The notes under the pieces: generated by a model
Told to the model about the DNA's origin: nothing
The model's database searches: none
What the model saw: the letters and a program-made list of their open reading frames with translations, nothing else
Shown: piece after piece, positions 37,826-47,400 of the stretch
Position numbering within the stretch: the stretch's first letter is position 1
Layout of the letters: each line of letters begins with the position of its first letter
Assembly (NCBI RefSeq): GCF_006438845.1
Contig: NZ_RCZJ01000002.1
Coordinates: 819,145 to 883,144 of the forward strand
DNA: 64,000 bases
Reading direction: 5' to 3'
Source: Variovorax ginsengisoli
Lineage (GTDB): Bacteria; Pseudomonadota; Gammaproteobacteria; Burkholderiales; Burkholderiaceae_C
Program-made: the position numbers and the translations under genes

Positions 37826-37930
37826 AAAAATGTTGCGAGGCGCCCCGACACGAAGGAGGAGGAGGGAGGAGGAGGAGAATCGCCCCGGGATTGCGACCGG
37901 ACGACAGGCGCCCGGAAGACCTCGCAACAT
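37826..37930 (-). ncRNA. Candidate small RNA hairpin with CU-rich anti-Shine-Dalgarno loop
   Basis: Read on the minus strand, ATGTTGCGAGG (37930-37920) and CCTCGCAACAT (37840-37830) pair perfectly over 11 bp and run into T5, like a long-looped intrinsic terminator. The apical 79 bases contain a 28-base pure pyrimidine run with repeated CTCC, complementary to Shine-Dalgarno sequences. No promoter is identified with confidence. It could equally be a leader element of yajC transcription or non-functional. Confidence 0.3.
37854..37876. repeat. Homopurine mirror repeat
   Basis: The plus-strand run of A and G at 37852-37879 contains a perfect 23-base mirror repeat, AGGAGGAGGAG-G-GAGGAGGAGGA, centred at 37865. 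Homopurine mirror repeats can form intramolecular triplexes (H-DNA) under negative supercoiling. Confidence 0.6.
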
Positions 37931-37962
37931 AAAAACAGCGGGATGCCTTGTCGGCGATCCCG
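37931..37962 (-). terminator. Terminator-like hairpin on the minus strand
   Basis: On the minus strand CGGGAT-C-GCC pairs with GGC-ATCCCG around GACAA, then CTG and T5 (plus-strand A5 at 37931-37935). No minus-strand gene lies upstream before the divergent ferritin-like start at 38183, so it would end an unannotated transcript. Confidence 0.5.
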
Positions 37963-38182
37963 AGCGGTATGAGTACCCGAAGCAAAAAGCAGTTCCCAGA
38001 AAAAGGGATTGCGTTTGTGACCAGATGCATCCAGCTCGGGCAACCGTCCGACCCTGCAACGGGCAGGGTGGAGAAAGGCAGTTCGTGTCAAAGGCGCTTA
38101 GGCTGAGCCATTGCCTTGACGCCAGGCGGCAGTCTTGTTTCCGTCGTCGCCTAAAATTCGCGCAGGTTCACGAAAGACGCCC

Positions 38183-39040
38183 ATGCTCTACCCCGAACTT
38201 TTCAGACAACTCGAATCCGTCCGTTGGGACATGGACAAGGACATTCCCTGGCAGTCCTTCGAAGGCACCAAGCTTTCGGAGGAGCAGGCGCAGACCATCA
38301 AGATGAACGCCATCACCGAGTGGGCGGCGCTGCCGGCCACCGAGATGTTCTTGCGCGACAACCGGCACGACAGCGATTTCTCCGCGTTCATGTCGATCTG
38401 GTTCTTCGAGGAGCAGAAGCACTCGCTGGTGCTGATGGAATACCTCAAGCGCTTCAGCCCGCAGCACGCGCCGACCGAACAGGAACTGCACGACATCCGC
38501 TTCGACTTCGACCCGGCGCCGCCGCTCGAAACGCTGATGTTGCACTTCTGCGGCGAGATCCGACTCAACCACTGGTACCGCCGCGCTGCCGAATGGCATA
38601 CCGAGCCGGTCATCAAGCACATCTACACGACGCTCAGTCAGGACGAAGCGCGCCACGGCGGCGCCTACCTGCGCTACATGAAGCGCGCCATGGAAAAGTT
38701 TGGCGACGAGGCCCGGGCCGCCTTCACCAAGGTGGGCGTGCTGATGGCCAGTGCGCGCCGCACCGCGCAGGCGCTGCACCCGACCAACCTGCATGTCAGC
38801 AAGGCGCTGTTCCCGAACGACACGATCCAGAGCCGCATGCCCGATCCCGACTGGCTCGAGCATTGGCTTGACCACCAGATCAAGTTCGACGCCGCCTGGG
38901 AAATCAAGGTGGGCGAGCGCATCCTTCACAACCTGAGCCTGCTGATGAACCGCAGCTTCAAGAGCGTTCAGGAGCTCAACAAGTACCGCAAGGAACTGGC
39001 CGCTTCCCTCGGGCCGAAGCCGGAGTACCAAGGCGCCTGA
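38183..39040 (+). CDS. Ferritin-like diiron protein (acyl-ACP desaturase/AurF-like fold)
   Basis: A 285-residue soluble helical protein with two E-x-x-H carboxylate-bridged diiron motifs, EEQKH (76-80) and DEARH (154-158). Acidic residues at about 46-54 (TEWAALPATE) and GEIRLNHW (124-131) are potential further ligands. This matches ferritin-like oxidases/desaturases that activate O2; the substrate is unknown. The ATG at 38183 is preceded at 38152-38157 by TAAAAT. Its neighbour is an ECF41 sigma gene, but that gene has its own promoter. Confidence 0.75.
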   Translation: MLYPELFRQLESVRWDMDKDIPWQSFEGTKLSEEQAQTIKMNAITEWAALPATEMFLRDNRHDSDFSAFMSIWFFEEQKHSLVLMEYLKRFSPQHAPTEQELHDIRFDFDPAPPLETLMLHFCGEIRLNHWYRRAAEWHTEPVIKHIYTTLSQDEARHGGAYLRYMKRAMEKFGDEARAAFTKVGVLMASARRTAQALHPTNLHVSKALFPNDTIQSRMPDPDWLEHWLDHQIKFDAAWEIKVGERILHNLSLLMNRSFKSVQELNKYRKELAASLGPKPEYQGA

Positions 39041-39093
39041 ACGCCTGGCGCTGTGCGATGACGCGGCGCCGAGCTATTGCCCAGACGTTTGCG

Positions 39094-39120
39094 TGTCACA
39101 GGAGGCGCGGTCGAACCGTC
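39094..39120 (+). promoter_or_regulatory. ECF41-type promoter of the sigma-factor gene
   Basis: TGTCACA (39094-39100), 16 bases, then CGTC (39117-39120): exactly the -35/-10 architecture reported for ECF41 sigma factors. The ATG at 39129 lies 8 bases after the -10, so transcription may start at or just before the start codon. Confidence 0.8.
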
Positions 39121-39128
39121 TGACAGGC

Positions 39129-40010
39129 ATGGACGACGCCACCCTCGCCTTCAGCCGCCACCGACCCCGCCTCAAGGGCATCGCCTATCGCATGCTGGGT
39201 TCCGTGGCAGAGGCCGAGGACGTGGTGCAGGATGCCTGGTTGCGCTGGCACGAGGCTGCACATGACGCGCTCGACAGCAGCGAGGCGTGGCTCGTCACCG
39301 TGACCACGCGCATCGCCATCGACCGGCTGCGCGCCGCGAAGGCGCATCGCACGCACTACATCGGCACCTGGCTGCCGGAGCCCCTCGTGAGCGACAGCCC
39401 GGCCACGCCGGAACAACTGCTGGGACGCGCCGAAGATCTCTCGATGGCCTTCCTTACGGTGCTGGAGCGACTGTCACCCGAAGCACGCGCGGCGTTCCTG
39501 CTTCGGGAAGTCTTCGACGTGGACTACGACGAGATCGCGCGGACGCTCGGAAAGACCGAAGCGGCCTGCCGCCAGCTCGTGCACCGCGCAAAGACGCAGG
39601 TGCGTGAAGACGATCGCCCCAAGCAACACGTGTCGCGCGACATCCATTTGCGCCTGCTCGGAGGCTTCGCCGAAGCGGCACAGCAGGGCGACATCCACGC
39701 ACTGAAGGCCCTGCTGGCGGAAGACGTGGCCATCGTCAGTGACGGCGGCGGCAAGGTGGCGTCCTTCGGCCAGCCGGTCGTCGGCGGCCAGCGCGTGGCG
39801 CAGATCTATTTCGCTGTGGCGCGCCGCTTCCCGGGGGCGGTGCGTGTGGAAGTGGCCGACGTGAACGGCGCACCCGGCCTGCTGCGCTGGGTGGACGGCG
39901 TGCTGGAGTCGGTGCAGAGCATCGAGTGGGACGGCGAGCGCATCGCGCGCATCCATGCCCAGCGCAACCCGGACAAGCTGGCGCGGATCGCCACAGAATT
40001 TTCACGCTGA
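39129..40010 (+). CDS. ECF41-family RNA polymerase sigma factor with SnoaL-like C-terminal extension
   Basis: A 293-residue ECF sigma factor (SigJ-like). Sigma2 (about 10-75: RPRLKGIAYRMLGSVAEAEDVV) and sigma4 (about 108-160: LERLSPEARAAFLLREVF) are joined by a linker carrying WLPEP (81-85). The C-terminal SnoaL-like domain bears DGGGK (205-209) and NPDKL (280-284), all three being ECF41 hallmarks; the extension acts as a built-in regulator instead of an anti-sigma factor. ATG 39129 is chosen because the alternative GTG at 39093 lies inside the promoter. It probably activates its own gene and the decarboxylase downstream. Confidence 0.94.
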   Translation: MDDATLAFSRHRPRLKGIAYRMLGSVAEAEDVVQDAWLRWHEAAHDALDSSEAWLVTVTTRIAIDRLRAAKAHRTHYIGTWLPEPLVSDSPATPEQLLGRAEDLSMAFLTVLERLSPEARAAFLLREVFDVDYDEIARTLGKTEAACRQLVHRAKTQVREDDRPKQHVSRDIHLRLLGGFAEAAQQGDIHALKALLAEDVAIVSDGGGKVASFGQPVVGGQRVAQIYFAVARRFPGAVRVEVADVNGAPGLLRWVDGVLESVQSIEWDGERIARIHAQRNPDKLARIATEFSR

Positions 40011-40011
40011 C

Positions 40012-40038
40012 CGTCACAAACGGGGAAGCTGGCGCGTC
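40012..40038 (+). promoter_or_regulatory. ECF41-type promoter of the carboxymuconolactone decarboxylase gene
   Basis: CGTCACA (40012-40018), 16 bases, then CGTC (40035-40038). Spacing and -10 are identical to the sigma gene's own promoter, with one change in the first -35 base. It lies in the 67-base gap after the sigma stop. Confidence 0.8.
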
Positions 40039-40077
40039 TTGAGGGTGTCATCACTTTTTCAAGACAAGGAAACCGCC

Positions 40078-40536
40078 ATGAACAGCCCCCGTCTCCCTTG
40101 GTTCAAGATCGCGCCCAAGGCCTACCAGGCCATGGTCGGCGTCAACGCCGCCATCGCAGGCCACACGCTCGGCCAGCGCCTTTACGAGATTGTCCAGACG
40201 CGCGTCTCGCAGCTCAACGGCTGCGCGTATTGCCTCGACATGCATGTGCGCGATCTCCGCAAGGCCGGCGTGCCATGGCAGCACATCAACAGCATCGCCA
40301 CATGGCGAGAGGTCGGCTTCTACGACGCCCGCGAACGCGCAGCGCTGAACTGGGCCGAGAGCATCACGCGCCTGGTCGAGCACCACGGCGACCGCGATGC
40401 CGACTTCGCGCAGTTGCAAGCAGTGTTCAGCGATGCAGAGATCGTCGACCTCACGGTGCTGGTTGCACAGATCAACGCCTGGAACCGATTGGGTGTGGGC
40501 ATGCACCTGCCCGTGGCGGACAAGCCGATCGACTGA
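40078..40536 (+). CDS. Carboxymuconolactone decarboxylase family protein (AhpD-like)
   Basis: A 152-residue all-helical protein with the AhpD-type active site CAYCLDMH (redox CxxC plus His) after QTRVSQLNG. Such proteins are alkylhydroperoxidases or peroxiredoxin-like reductases and are the standard target genes beside ECF41 sigma factors. AAGGA precedes the ATG. It converges on rlpA with 8 bases between stops. Confidence 0.93.
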   Translation: MNSPRLPWFKIAPKAYQAMVGVNAAIAGHTLGQRLYEIVQTRVSQLNGCAYCLDMHVRDLRKAGVPWQHINSIATWREVGFYDARERAALNWAESITRLVEHHGDRDADFAQLQAVFSDAEIVDLTVLVAQINAWNRLGVGMHLPVADKPID

Positions 40537-40544
40537 CGCCGGAG

Positions 40545-41642
40545 TCAGCGGCGCTCGACAACGATCGCGGCCATGCGCATTTCGTCGCGCAGCTGCGCCA
40601 CGGCGACGGAGGCTGCCTCGCGCGTCGCAAAGGGACCGGCCTGCAGGCGGTGCGTGTCGGCGTCCGTGAAGACGCGCAGCAACGGCGCCAAGGTGGGCAG
40701 GCCTCGCGACGCGCGCGTGCGCAGGGCTTCGGCCCCGTCGCGCTCGCGGAAGGCGCCGAGCTGCACCCAGTAACCCGCCGCGGGAACCGCGTCGTTGGCC
40801 GCCGGCACCGCGTCCACCGGCGCGGACGCCGCTGGAGCCGCCAGCGGCGGGGTCAAGGGTGACAGCGGCGGCAGGTCGTTCACGATCAGCGGTGCCGGAG
40901 GCGCCGACGCCGACGTCACTGCGGGCTGCGGCGGTGCATCGACAGGCAGTGCGGCCACGTCGGCGCGCCAGGCCGTGGGCACCGGGACCGAGCTGGAGGC
41001 CGCAGAGGTGCCCGGCGCAGGAGTCGCAGACGAACGCGCAGACGGCCCGGCTGCCGGCACAGCAGCCAGCATCGCGTCCCCACCCCGCCGCCAGGCGCCG
41101 GTGCGGATGTCCTCGTTGGTGATGCGCTCGATCTCCACCGGCGCCACGCCGCGCAGCAGGTCGAGCTTGAGCGCCGCGGTGTAGCTCAGGTCGATCACGC
41201 GACCGTCGTGGAACGGGCCGCGGTCGTTCACACGCACGATCGCCTCGCGGCCGTTGGCCGGGTTGCGCACGCGCACGTAGCTCGGCAGCGGCAGGGTCTT
41301 GTGCGCGGCCGTCATCGCGTACATGTCGTAGGGCTCGCCGCTGGCCGTCGACCTGCTGTGGAATTGCGTGCCGTACCAGGAGGCGAGGCCGCTCTCGCGA
41401 AACGGCCGGTCGTCGGTGATGGGTGCATAGGAGCGACCCAGTACCGTGTACGGCTTGCTGGTGCCGCCGCTGCTTCGCACGGCTTCGACCCGCGGTTCGG
41501 CGTCAGGGACGCTGCCCAGGTTCGACGGTGGCCGCGCCGGCGGCCCGTCGCGGCCCGACGAGGTGCCCTTCGGGCCGCTGGCGCAACCGACGAGCGCCAA
41601 GGCCGCCGCGATCAGCGTTGCCCCAAGCGCGCTGCGCTGCAT
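40545..41642 (-). CDS. rlpA: Septal ring lytic transglycosylase RlpA
   Basis: A 365-residue lipoprotein (lipobox LALVGC, Cys20) with a double-psi beta-barrel domain (GLASWYGTQFHSRSTASGE ... VRVNDRGPFHDGRVIDLSY) that cleaves denuded glycan strands. A long Ala/Pro/Ser linker and a C-terminal SPOR domain (GYWVQLGAFRERDGAEAL) target it to division septa. Start is the ATG at 41642, which overlaps the 3' end of glnE; an upstream TTG at 41657 is less likely. Confidence 0.92.
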   Translation of the reverse strand: MQRSALGATLIAAALALVGCASGPKGTSSGRDGPPARPPSNLGSVPDAEPRVEAVRSSGGTSKPYTVLGRSYAPITDDRPFRESGLASWYGTQFHSRSTASGEPYDMYAMTAAHKTLPLPSYVRVRNPANGREAIVRVNDRGPFHDGRVIDLSYTAALKLDLLRGVAPVEIERITNEDIRTGAWRRGGDAMLAAVPAAGPSARSSATPAPGTSAASSSVPVPTAWRADVAALPVDAPPQPAVTSASAPPAPLIVNDLPPLSPLTPPLAAPAASAPVDAVPAANDAVPAAGYWVQLGAFRERDGAEALRTRASRGLPTLAPLLRVFTDADTHRLQAGPFATREAASVAVAQLRDEMRMAAIVVERR

Positions 41643-41649
41643 GGCCCGC

Positions 41650-44430
41650 TCAGCCAAAGACCGCCCGCCACAGCGCCAGCATGGCTTCGCGTTCCGTCGC
41701 CAGCGCCGGCAACTGGACCTGCGTCGGCTCTTCGTTCAGCCGCGCGCGGTGCTGCACGCGGCGCAGTTCCCGGTAAGCCGCCGCCGCGTTCCGGCCGACG
41801 CCCTCGGGCAGCAGGCCGGCCGTTTCCGCGCGCTGCAGCAGCGCGATGTTGCCCACGTTGGGCACCAGTTCCCGGTGCTCGCAAGCCTGCGACAGCACCA
41901 GGTACTGCACGGCGAATTCGGCGTCGACCATGCCGCCGGGGCTGTGCTTCACGTCGAAGCGCCCCGGCTTCACCGGCCGTGCCGCGCGCACCTTGTTGCG
42001 CATGGCGAAGATCTCGGCCTTGAGCGCGTCGCGATCGCGCGGTGCGCAGATGACGGCCTCGCGGACGCGGTCGAAGCGCTCGCCCAGCGCGGGGTCACCC
42101 AGCACGTACCGTGCACGGGTCATGGCCTGGTGCTCCCAGGTCCACGCGGTGTTGCCGCCGCGGCCCAACTGGTACTTTTCGTACGCGGCGAAGGTGGTGG
42201 TAAGCAGGCCCGAACTGCCGTTGGGACGCAGCGCGGTGTCGATCTCGAACAGGTCGCCCTCGCGCGTCTTGACGGTGAGCCAGTTGATGAGCCGTCGGAT
42301 GTACGCGGCATAGACCTCGCCGGCGCGCTCGTCGTCGTCCTCGTAGACGAACACGATGTCGAGGTCGCTGCCGTAGCCGAGCTCTTTGCCGCCCAATTTT
42401 CCGTAGCCGATGATCGCGAACTGCGGCGTCTCGCGGTGCGTGTTGCGCACGTGCTGCCAGCACCAGCGCGCGGTGATGCGAAGCACGGTGTCGGCCATGG
42501 CGCTCAGGTCGTCGGCCACCTCTTCGACGCTGATGCGCCCCTCGACGTCGCGCGCGAGGGTACGAAACACCTCCGCATGGTGCGCCTGGCGCAGCAGGTT
42601 CAGCAGGCGCTCCTCGTCGTCCTCGCCGGTGCGACGCAATGAGACGATGCGCGACTCGAGCTCGCGCTCGAAGTCGGCGGCGACGAACCGGCCGCCCAGC
42701 ATTTCGTCGCTGGCCAGTTCGTCGATCACGCCCGGATGCTGCATCAGGTAGCGCGCTGGCCACCTGGCGGCACCGAAGAGGCGCAGCAGCCGCTCCTGCA
42801 CTGCGGGCCTTTCGACCAACAGCGCCACATAGCTTTCGCGGCGCAGCAGCGGCTCGATCCAGTCGGACCAGCGCAATGCGGCGTCGATGCGTTGTGTGGT
42901 CACTTCGTCGGGCCCCGACGCGGCCTGGATCCATTGGCCGGTGCGCCGCACCAGCTGGCGCAGGCGTGCGCGCGTCTCGTCACGCAACGCCAGGATGCGC
43001 GGATTGCCGCGCCAACGCTCGACGCGTGCGGCGAAAGCGGCCGGCAGCTGCGCAATGAGATCGTCCAGGTCGACCGGTGGCTCGGGCTTCGTCTTTCCGT
43101 TGCAGCCGACGCACTGCTTCTCGCCGCCGAGCAGCTTGTCGAACTCCTGCGCGACCAATTCGCGGTGGGCGTCGAGCTGCGCCAGGAAAGCGCATTCGTC
43201 CAGGCCCATCGATTGCGCGATCCAGCGCACATCGTCGTCGTCCACCGGCAGCACGTGGGTCTGCTGGTCGTCCAGGTACTGAATGCGGTGCTCGACGCGC
43301 CGCAGGAACTCGTAGGCTGACGCCAGCGCGTCCGCCGCGTCCTGCGGCATCAGGCCGGCGCGCGCCAGCCGCTGCAGCGCATCGAGCGTGGGCCGGGTGC
43401 GCAGTTCGGGAAACTGCCCGCCACGGACCACCTGGAGCAATTGCACCGTGAACTCGATCTCGCGAATGCCGCCGCGCGACAGCTTGACGTCGTTGGCGCG
43501 CTCGGGACGGCCGGCACTGCGTCGCGCCGCCTGTTCGCGGATCTGCCGGTGCAGCGTGCGCAATGCATCGAACACGCTGTAGTCGAGGTAGCGCCGGAAC
43601 ACGAAGGGCAGCACCACGCCGCGCAGCGCCTGCGCCGAGCCGTCGGCCACCACCGAGGCAGGCGCCACCACGCGGCTCTTCATCCACGCGAAGCGCTCCC
43701 ACTCGCGGCCTTGCAGCTGCAGGTATTCCTCGAGGGCGTCGAGCGACACCACCGGCGGCCCGGAGGCGCCGTTCGGTCGCAGCGCCAGGTCGACACGGAA
43801 CACAAAGCCGTGCTCGGTGGTGTCCCCCACCAGCGCGTAGATCCGCTTCACGGCCAGGGCGAAGTACTCGTGGTTCGAGATGCGCGCGCGCCCATCGGCG
43901 TCGCCAGCGGTCTCGCCGTCCTGGTCGTACAGATAGATCAGGTCGATGTCGCTCGACACATTGAGCTCGCGCGCGCCCAGCTTGCCCATGCCGACGACCC
44001 AGAACTGCGCGCGCTGGCCGTCGGCCCCGATCGGCGCGCCATGGCGGGCGTCGAGCTCGGCCGCGCTGTCGGCACAGGCGATGTCGAGCGCGAACTCGGC
44101 GAGCTGCGTGACCGCGGTGGTGACGACGGCGAGCGGCGCCTGTTCGTCGCAATCGAGCACGACCAGCCGTTCCATGACCAGCTGGCGCACGATGCGCAAT
44201 GCATCGGCCACGCCGTCGCCGCGCGCGCGCAGCCGCTCATAGGCCTCCGCCATGGCGGGCCGCAACGGCGGGCCGGCGGGCAGCAAGGAGAGTTCGTCGG
44301 CGTAACGCCGGCGCAGGCGCTGCACGAAACGCGAATGCGCCGACAGCGGCGGTGTGCGCTGCGGCGTGGCCGTCGCTCGTTGCGCGACGGCATCGATGAG
44401 CGGGGAACCCGTCGAGAGGCTGGGGGTCAT
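41650..44430 (-). CDS. glnE: Glutamine synthetase adenylyltransferase/deadenylase GlnE
   Basis: A 926-residue bifunctional enzyme that adenylylates and deadenylylates GlnA in response to PII, setting nitrogen assimilation. Two nucleotidyltransferase domains are visible: VGMGKLGARELNVSSDIDLI (about 155) and IGYGKLGGKELGYGSDLDIV (about 672), each with the G-K-L-G...SD-x-D active site. Starts divergently from yhdP with 24 bases between start codons. A CATAAT overlaps its start codon on the other strand and may serve yhdP. Confidence 0.96.
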   Translation of the reverse strand: MTPSLSTGSPLIDAVAQRATATPQRTPPLSAHSRFVQRLRRRYADELSLLPAGPPLRPAMAEAYERLRARGDGVADALRIVRQLVMERLVVLDCDEQAPLAVVTTAVTQLAEFALDIACADSAAELDARHGAPIGADGQRAQFWVVGMGKLGARELNVSSDIDLIYLYDQDGETAGDADGRARISNHEYFALAVKRIYALVGDTTEHGFVFRVDLALRPNGASGPPVVSLDALEEYLQLQGREWERFAWMKSRVVAPASVVADGSAQALRGVVLPFVFRRYLDYSVFDALRTLHRQIREQAARRSAGRPERANDVKLSRGGIREIEFTVQLLQVVRGGQFPELRTRPTLDALQRLARAGLMPQDAADALASAYEFLRRVEHRIQYLDDQQTHVLPVDDDDVRWIAQSMGLDECAFLAQLDAHRELVAQEFDKLLGGEKQCVGCNGKTKPEPPVDLDDLIAQLPAAFAARVERWRGNPRILALRDETRARLRQLVRRTGQWIQAASGPDEVTTQRIDAALRWSDWIEPLLRRESYVALLVERPAVQERLLRLFGAARWPARYLMQHPGVIDELASDEMLGGRFVAADFERELESRIVSLRRTGEDDEERLLNLLRQAHHAEVFRTLARDVEGRISVEEVADDLSAMADTVLRITARWCWQHVRNTHRETPQFAIIGYGKLGGKELGYGSDLDIVFVYEDDDERAGEVYAAYIRRLINWLTVKTREGDLFEIDTALRPNGSSGLLTTTFAAYEKYQLGRGGNTAWTWEHQAMTRARYVLGDPALGERFDRVREAVICAPRDRDALKAEIFAMRNKVRAARPVKPGRFDVKHSPGGMVDAEFAVQYLVLSQACEHRELVPNVGNIALLQRAETAGLLPEGVGRNAAAAYRELRRVQHRARLNEEPTQVQLPALATEREAMLALWRAVFG

Positions 44431-44454
44431 AATTCCTGCACAGCGCGATCCTCA

Positions 44455-47400
44455 ATGAACGACACGGCGTCCCACCCTTCCAGGCTGCTCAAGATCACCG
44501 CTGTCACGGCGACATGGATGCTGGGTCTGCTGATCGCCGCGTGGTCGCTGTTCGCTTTGTCAGTCGTTGTCCTACACGGCTGGATTGTGCCGCGAATCGG
44601 CGATTACCGTGAAGCCATCGAGGCGCAAGCCAGCCGTGCCATCGGGGTACCCGTGCGCATCGGCGCGATCAGCGCCCGATCTGGCACCCTCTTTCCCGTT
44701 TTCGAGCTGCGCGACGTGGTCCTTCAGGACGCGCAACAGCGCGATGCACTGCGTCTGGAGCGCGTCGTGGCAAGCCTCTCGCCACGCTCGATCTGGCGCC
44801 TCAACTTCGCGCAGGTGCACATCGCGAACCCGCAACTCGACGTGCGGCTCGATGCCGCGGGCAAGCTGCACGTGGCGGGGCTCGACATGTCGACCGAGAC
44901 CAGCGGCGAGAGTCGGGGTGCCGACTGGTTCTTCGCGCAACGCGAGTTTGTGATCGAAGGCGGCACGGTGCGCTGGACCGACGAGCGACGCCGTGCCGAA
45001 CCCCTGCTGCTCACCGACGTGCGCTTCATCGCGCGCAACAACGGCCGCCGCCATGCGCTGCGGCTGGACGCCACGCCGCCTGCCGGCTGGGGCGAGCGCT
45101 TCACGCTGCGCGGTCGCTTCCGCCAGCCGCTGCTGTCGGTGCGCAGCGGCGACTGGCACCGCTGGAACGGCGAGATGTACGCCGAACTCCCACACATCGA
45201 CGTGCAACGGCTGGGTCGCTACGTGTCGCTCGATGCGCGCATCCGCGAAGGCCGTGGCGGCGTGCGCGCATGGGCCGACATCCGCGACGGCCAGGTGGTG
45301 GGTGGCGCGGCCGACTTGGCGCTCGAGCGCGTCGATGCGTCTCTCGACACCGGGCTCGAACCCCTGGTGCTGCGCGCCGTCACTGGCCGGCTCGCAGGAC
45401 GCCTGAACGATGCGACGCTGGAATTCTCCACCACCAACCTGCAGTTCGACACCGCCGACGGCCTGCGCTGGCCCGGCGGCAACCTGTGGTTCCAGCACAC
45501 GCCGACGCAGGGCCGCAGCCCCGAGCGCGGCGCGCTGAAGGCCGACCGGCTCGATCTCGCCGCGCTGGCGTTGATCGCTGCGCGGCTGCCGCTGGGCGAC
45601 GCGACGCACCAGGCGCTGGCCGCGTACGCCCCACGCGGCGTGGTCGAGCGCATCGACGCTCAGTGGCAGGGCGCACTGGGCGCACCGAACACCTACCAGG
45701 CGCGCGGCAGCGTGAGCGGCCTCAGCCTGGCCGCACAACCTGCGCCGACGGCGACGGTCGACGCCAAGGCCCAGGCCGCCACACGGCCGCACGCCGGCAC
45801 GCCGGGGCTGCGCGGCGCCAGCGTGGACTTCGACGCCACCCAGGACGGCGGCAAGGCCACGCTGGCCATCGCGCAAGGCGCACTCGAATTTCCCGGCGTG
45901 TTCGAGGAACCGCTGATCCCGATCGACCGGCTGTCGACCCAGTTGCAGTGGAGGATCGACGGCGACAAGGCCGAGCTGCAGGTGAGCGACCTGCGTTTCA
46001 CGAACGCCGACGCCACCGGCGAGGCGAAGGCGAGCTGGCGCACCAGCGATCCGGGCGTGTCGCACGGCCGCTCGCGCTACCCCGGCGTGCTCGACCTGCA
46101 GGGCCAGCTGACACGCGCGAACGGCACCCGCGTGCATCGCTATCTGCCGCTTGACATCCCGAAGCACACCCGCGACTACGTGCAGGAAAGCGTCACCAAG
46201 GGAACGGCCAGCACGGTCGACTTCCGGGTGCGCGGCGACCTCCACGACATGCCCTTCATGGACCCGCGCGACGGCGAGTTCCGCATCGCCGCCAACGTGG
46301 CGAACGTCGACTACGCGTACGTTCCGCCGTCGTCGGTCAAGAGCGGCAAGACCCTGGCCTGGCCCGGCCTGGCCGGCGTGTCGGGCGAACTGATCTTCGA
46401 ACGCGCGGGCATGCGGGTGCGCAACGCGCAAGGCCGGATCGCGGGCGCGCCCGGTATCGAGGTGACGAAGGCCGACGTGCAGATCGCCGACATGTCGCAC
46501 CATGCGCCGGTCCTCGAGGTCGATGCACAGGCCCGCGGCCCGCTGGCCGAACTGCTCAAGGTCGGCGCACCGCTCACTGGCGAGGCGGCCACGGCGGTGG
46601 CCGGCGTGCGCGCGGGCGGCAACGCCGACTATCGCCTGCGGCTCCAGCTTCCGCTCGAAACCATGGACAAGGCCAAGGTGCAGGCCAACGTGGTGCTCGG
46701 CGGCAACGAGCTGCAGCTCGCCCCGGAAGCGCCCGCCGTGTCGCAGGTGCGCGGCACGTTGGCCTTCACCGAGACCGGCTTCACGCTCGCCGGCGTGCAA
46801 GGGCGGTTCATCGGCGGCGAGACCCATATCGAAGGCCGCGGACGCTACGACGGCGCCCAGCCCGAGATGAGTTTTCGTGCGCAGGGCAACGTCACCGCAG
46901 AGGGCCTTCGCGGCGCCCGCGAGGTCGACTGGCTGCGGCGCCTCGCCGCCAAGGCCGAAGGCGGCACCGGCTACAGCGCCACGCTGTCGATGCGCGAGGG
47001 CACGCCGGAGTTCTCGCTGACCAGCGACCTGCAGGGGCTGGCGCTCGCGCTGCCCGCCCCGCTGGCCAAGGAGGCCGGCACCGCGATGGCGCTGCAGGTC
47101 GAGAAGAAAGTGGTGCTGCGCGAGGCACGCGCCGGCACGGCGCCGCTGCTGCACGACCGCCTCTCGCTCGAACTCGGCCGCGTCGCCTCGGTGCACTACC
47201 TGCGCGACATCGGCGGCGAAGTGCCGCGCGTGTTGCAGGGCGCCATCGGCGTTGGTCTGCCCGAGGGCGAAACCCCGAGCGCGCCGGAGCGCGGCGTGCT
47301 CGCGACGCTGCACCTGGGCCAGTTCGACCTGCCGGCCTGGCAGGCGCTGTTCGGCGAGGCCACCGGCAATGCGGTCGACACCGGTGGCGGTGGCGCCGAG

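Larger units (their letters stand above)
37554..38182. other. 629-base gene-free region between yajC and the ferritin-like gene
   Basis: No protein-coding gene is supported on either strand. It holds, from left to right, the yajC leader, a stem-loop with a 28-base purine tract in its apical part (37830-37930), a terminator-like hairpin on the minus strand (37931-37962), a small CCCTGC/GCAGGG hairpin near 38052-38070, and a TAAAAT at 38152-38157 that is a plausible -10 for the rightward ferritin-like gene. Confidence 0.7.

Noticed and set aside
37931..38182. 6S, SRP, tmRNA or RNase P RNA in the gene-free region
   Set aside because: None of the conserved cores that I know for these RNAs is present; only generic hairpins are seen.
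37764..38306. 180-codon plus-strand frame through the yajC-ferritin gap
   Set aside because: It spans the purine mirror repeat and then runs in the wrong frame into the ferritin-like gene; composition is not protein-like.
39093..39128. GTG at 39093 as the ECF41 start codon
   Set aside because: It lies at the -35 edge of the TGTCACA-N16-CGTC promoter and would precede the transcription start.
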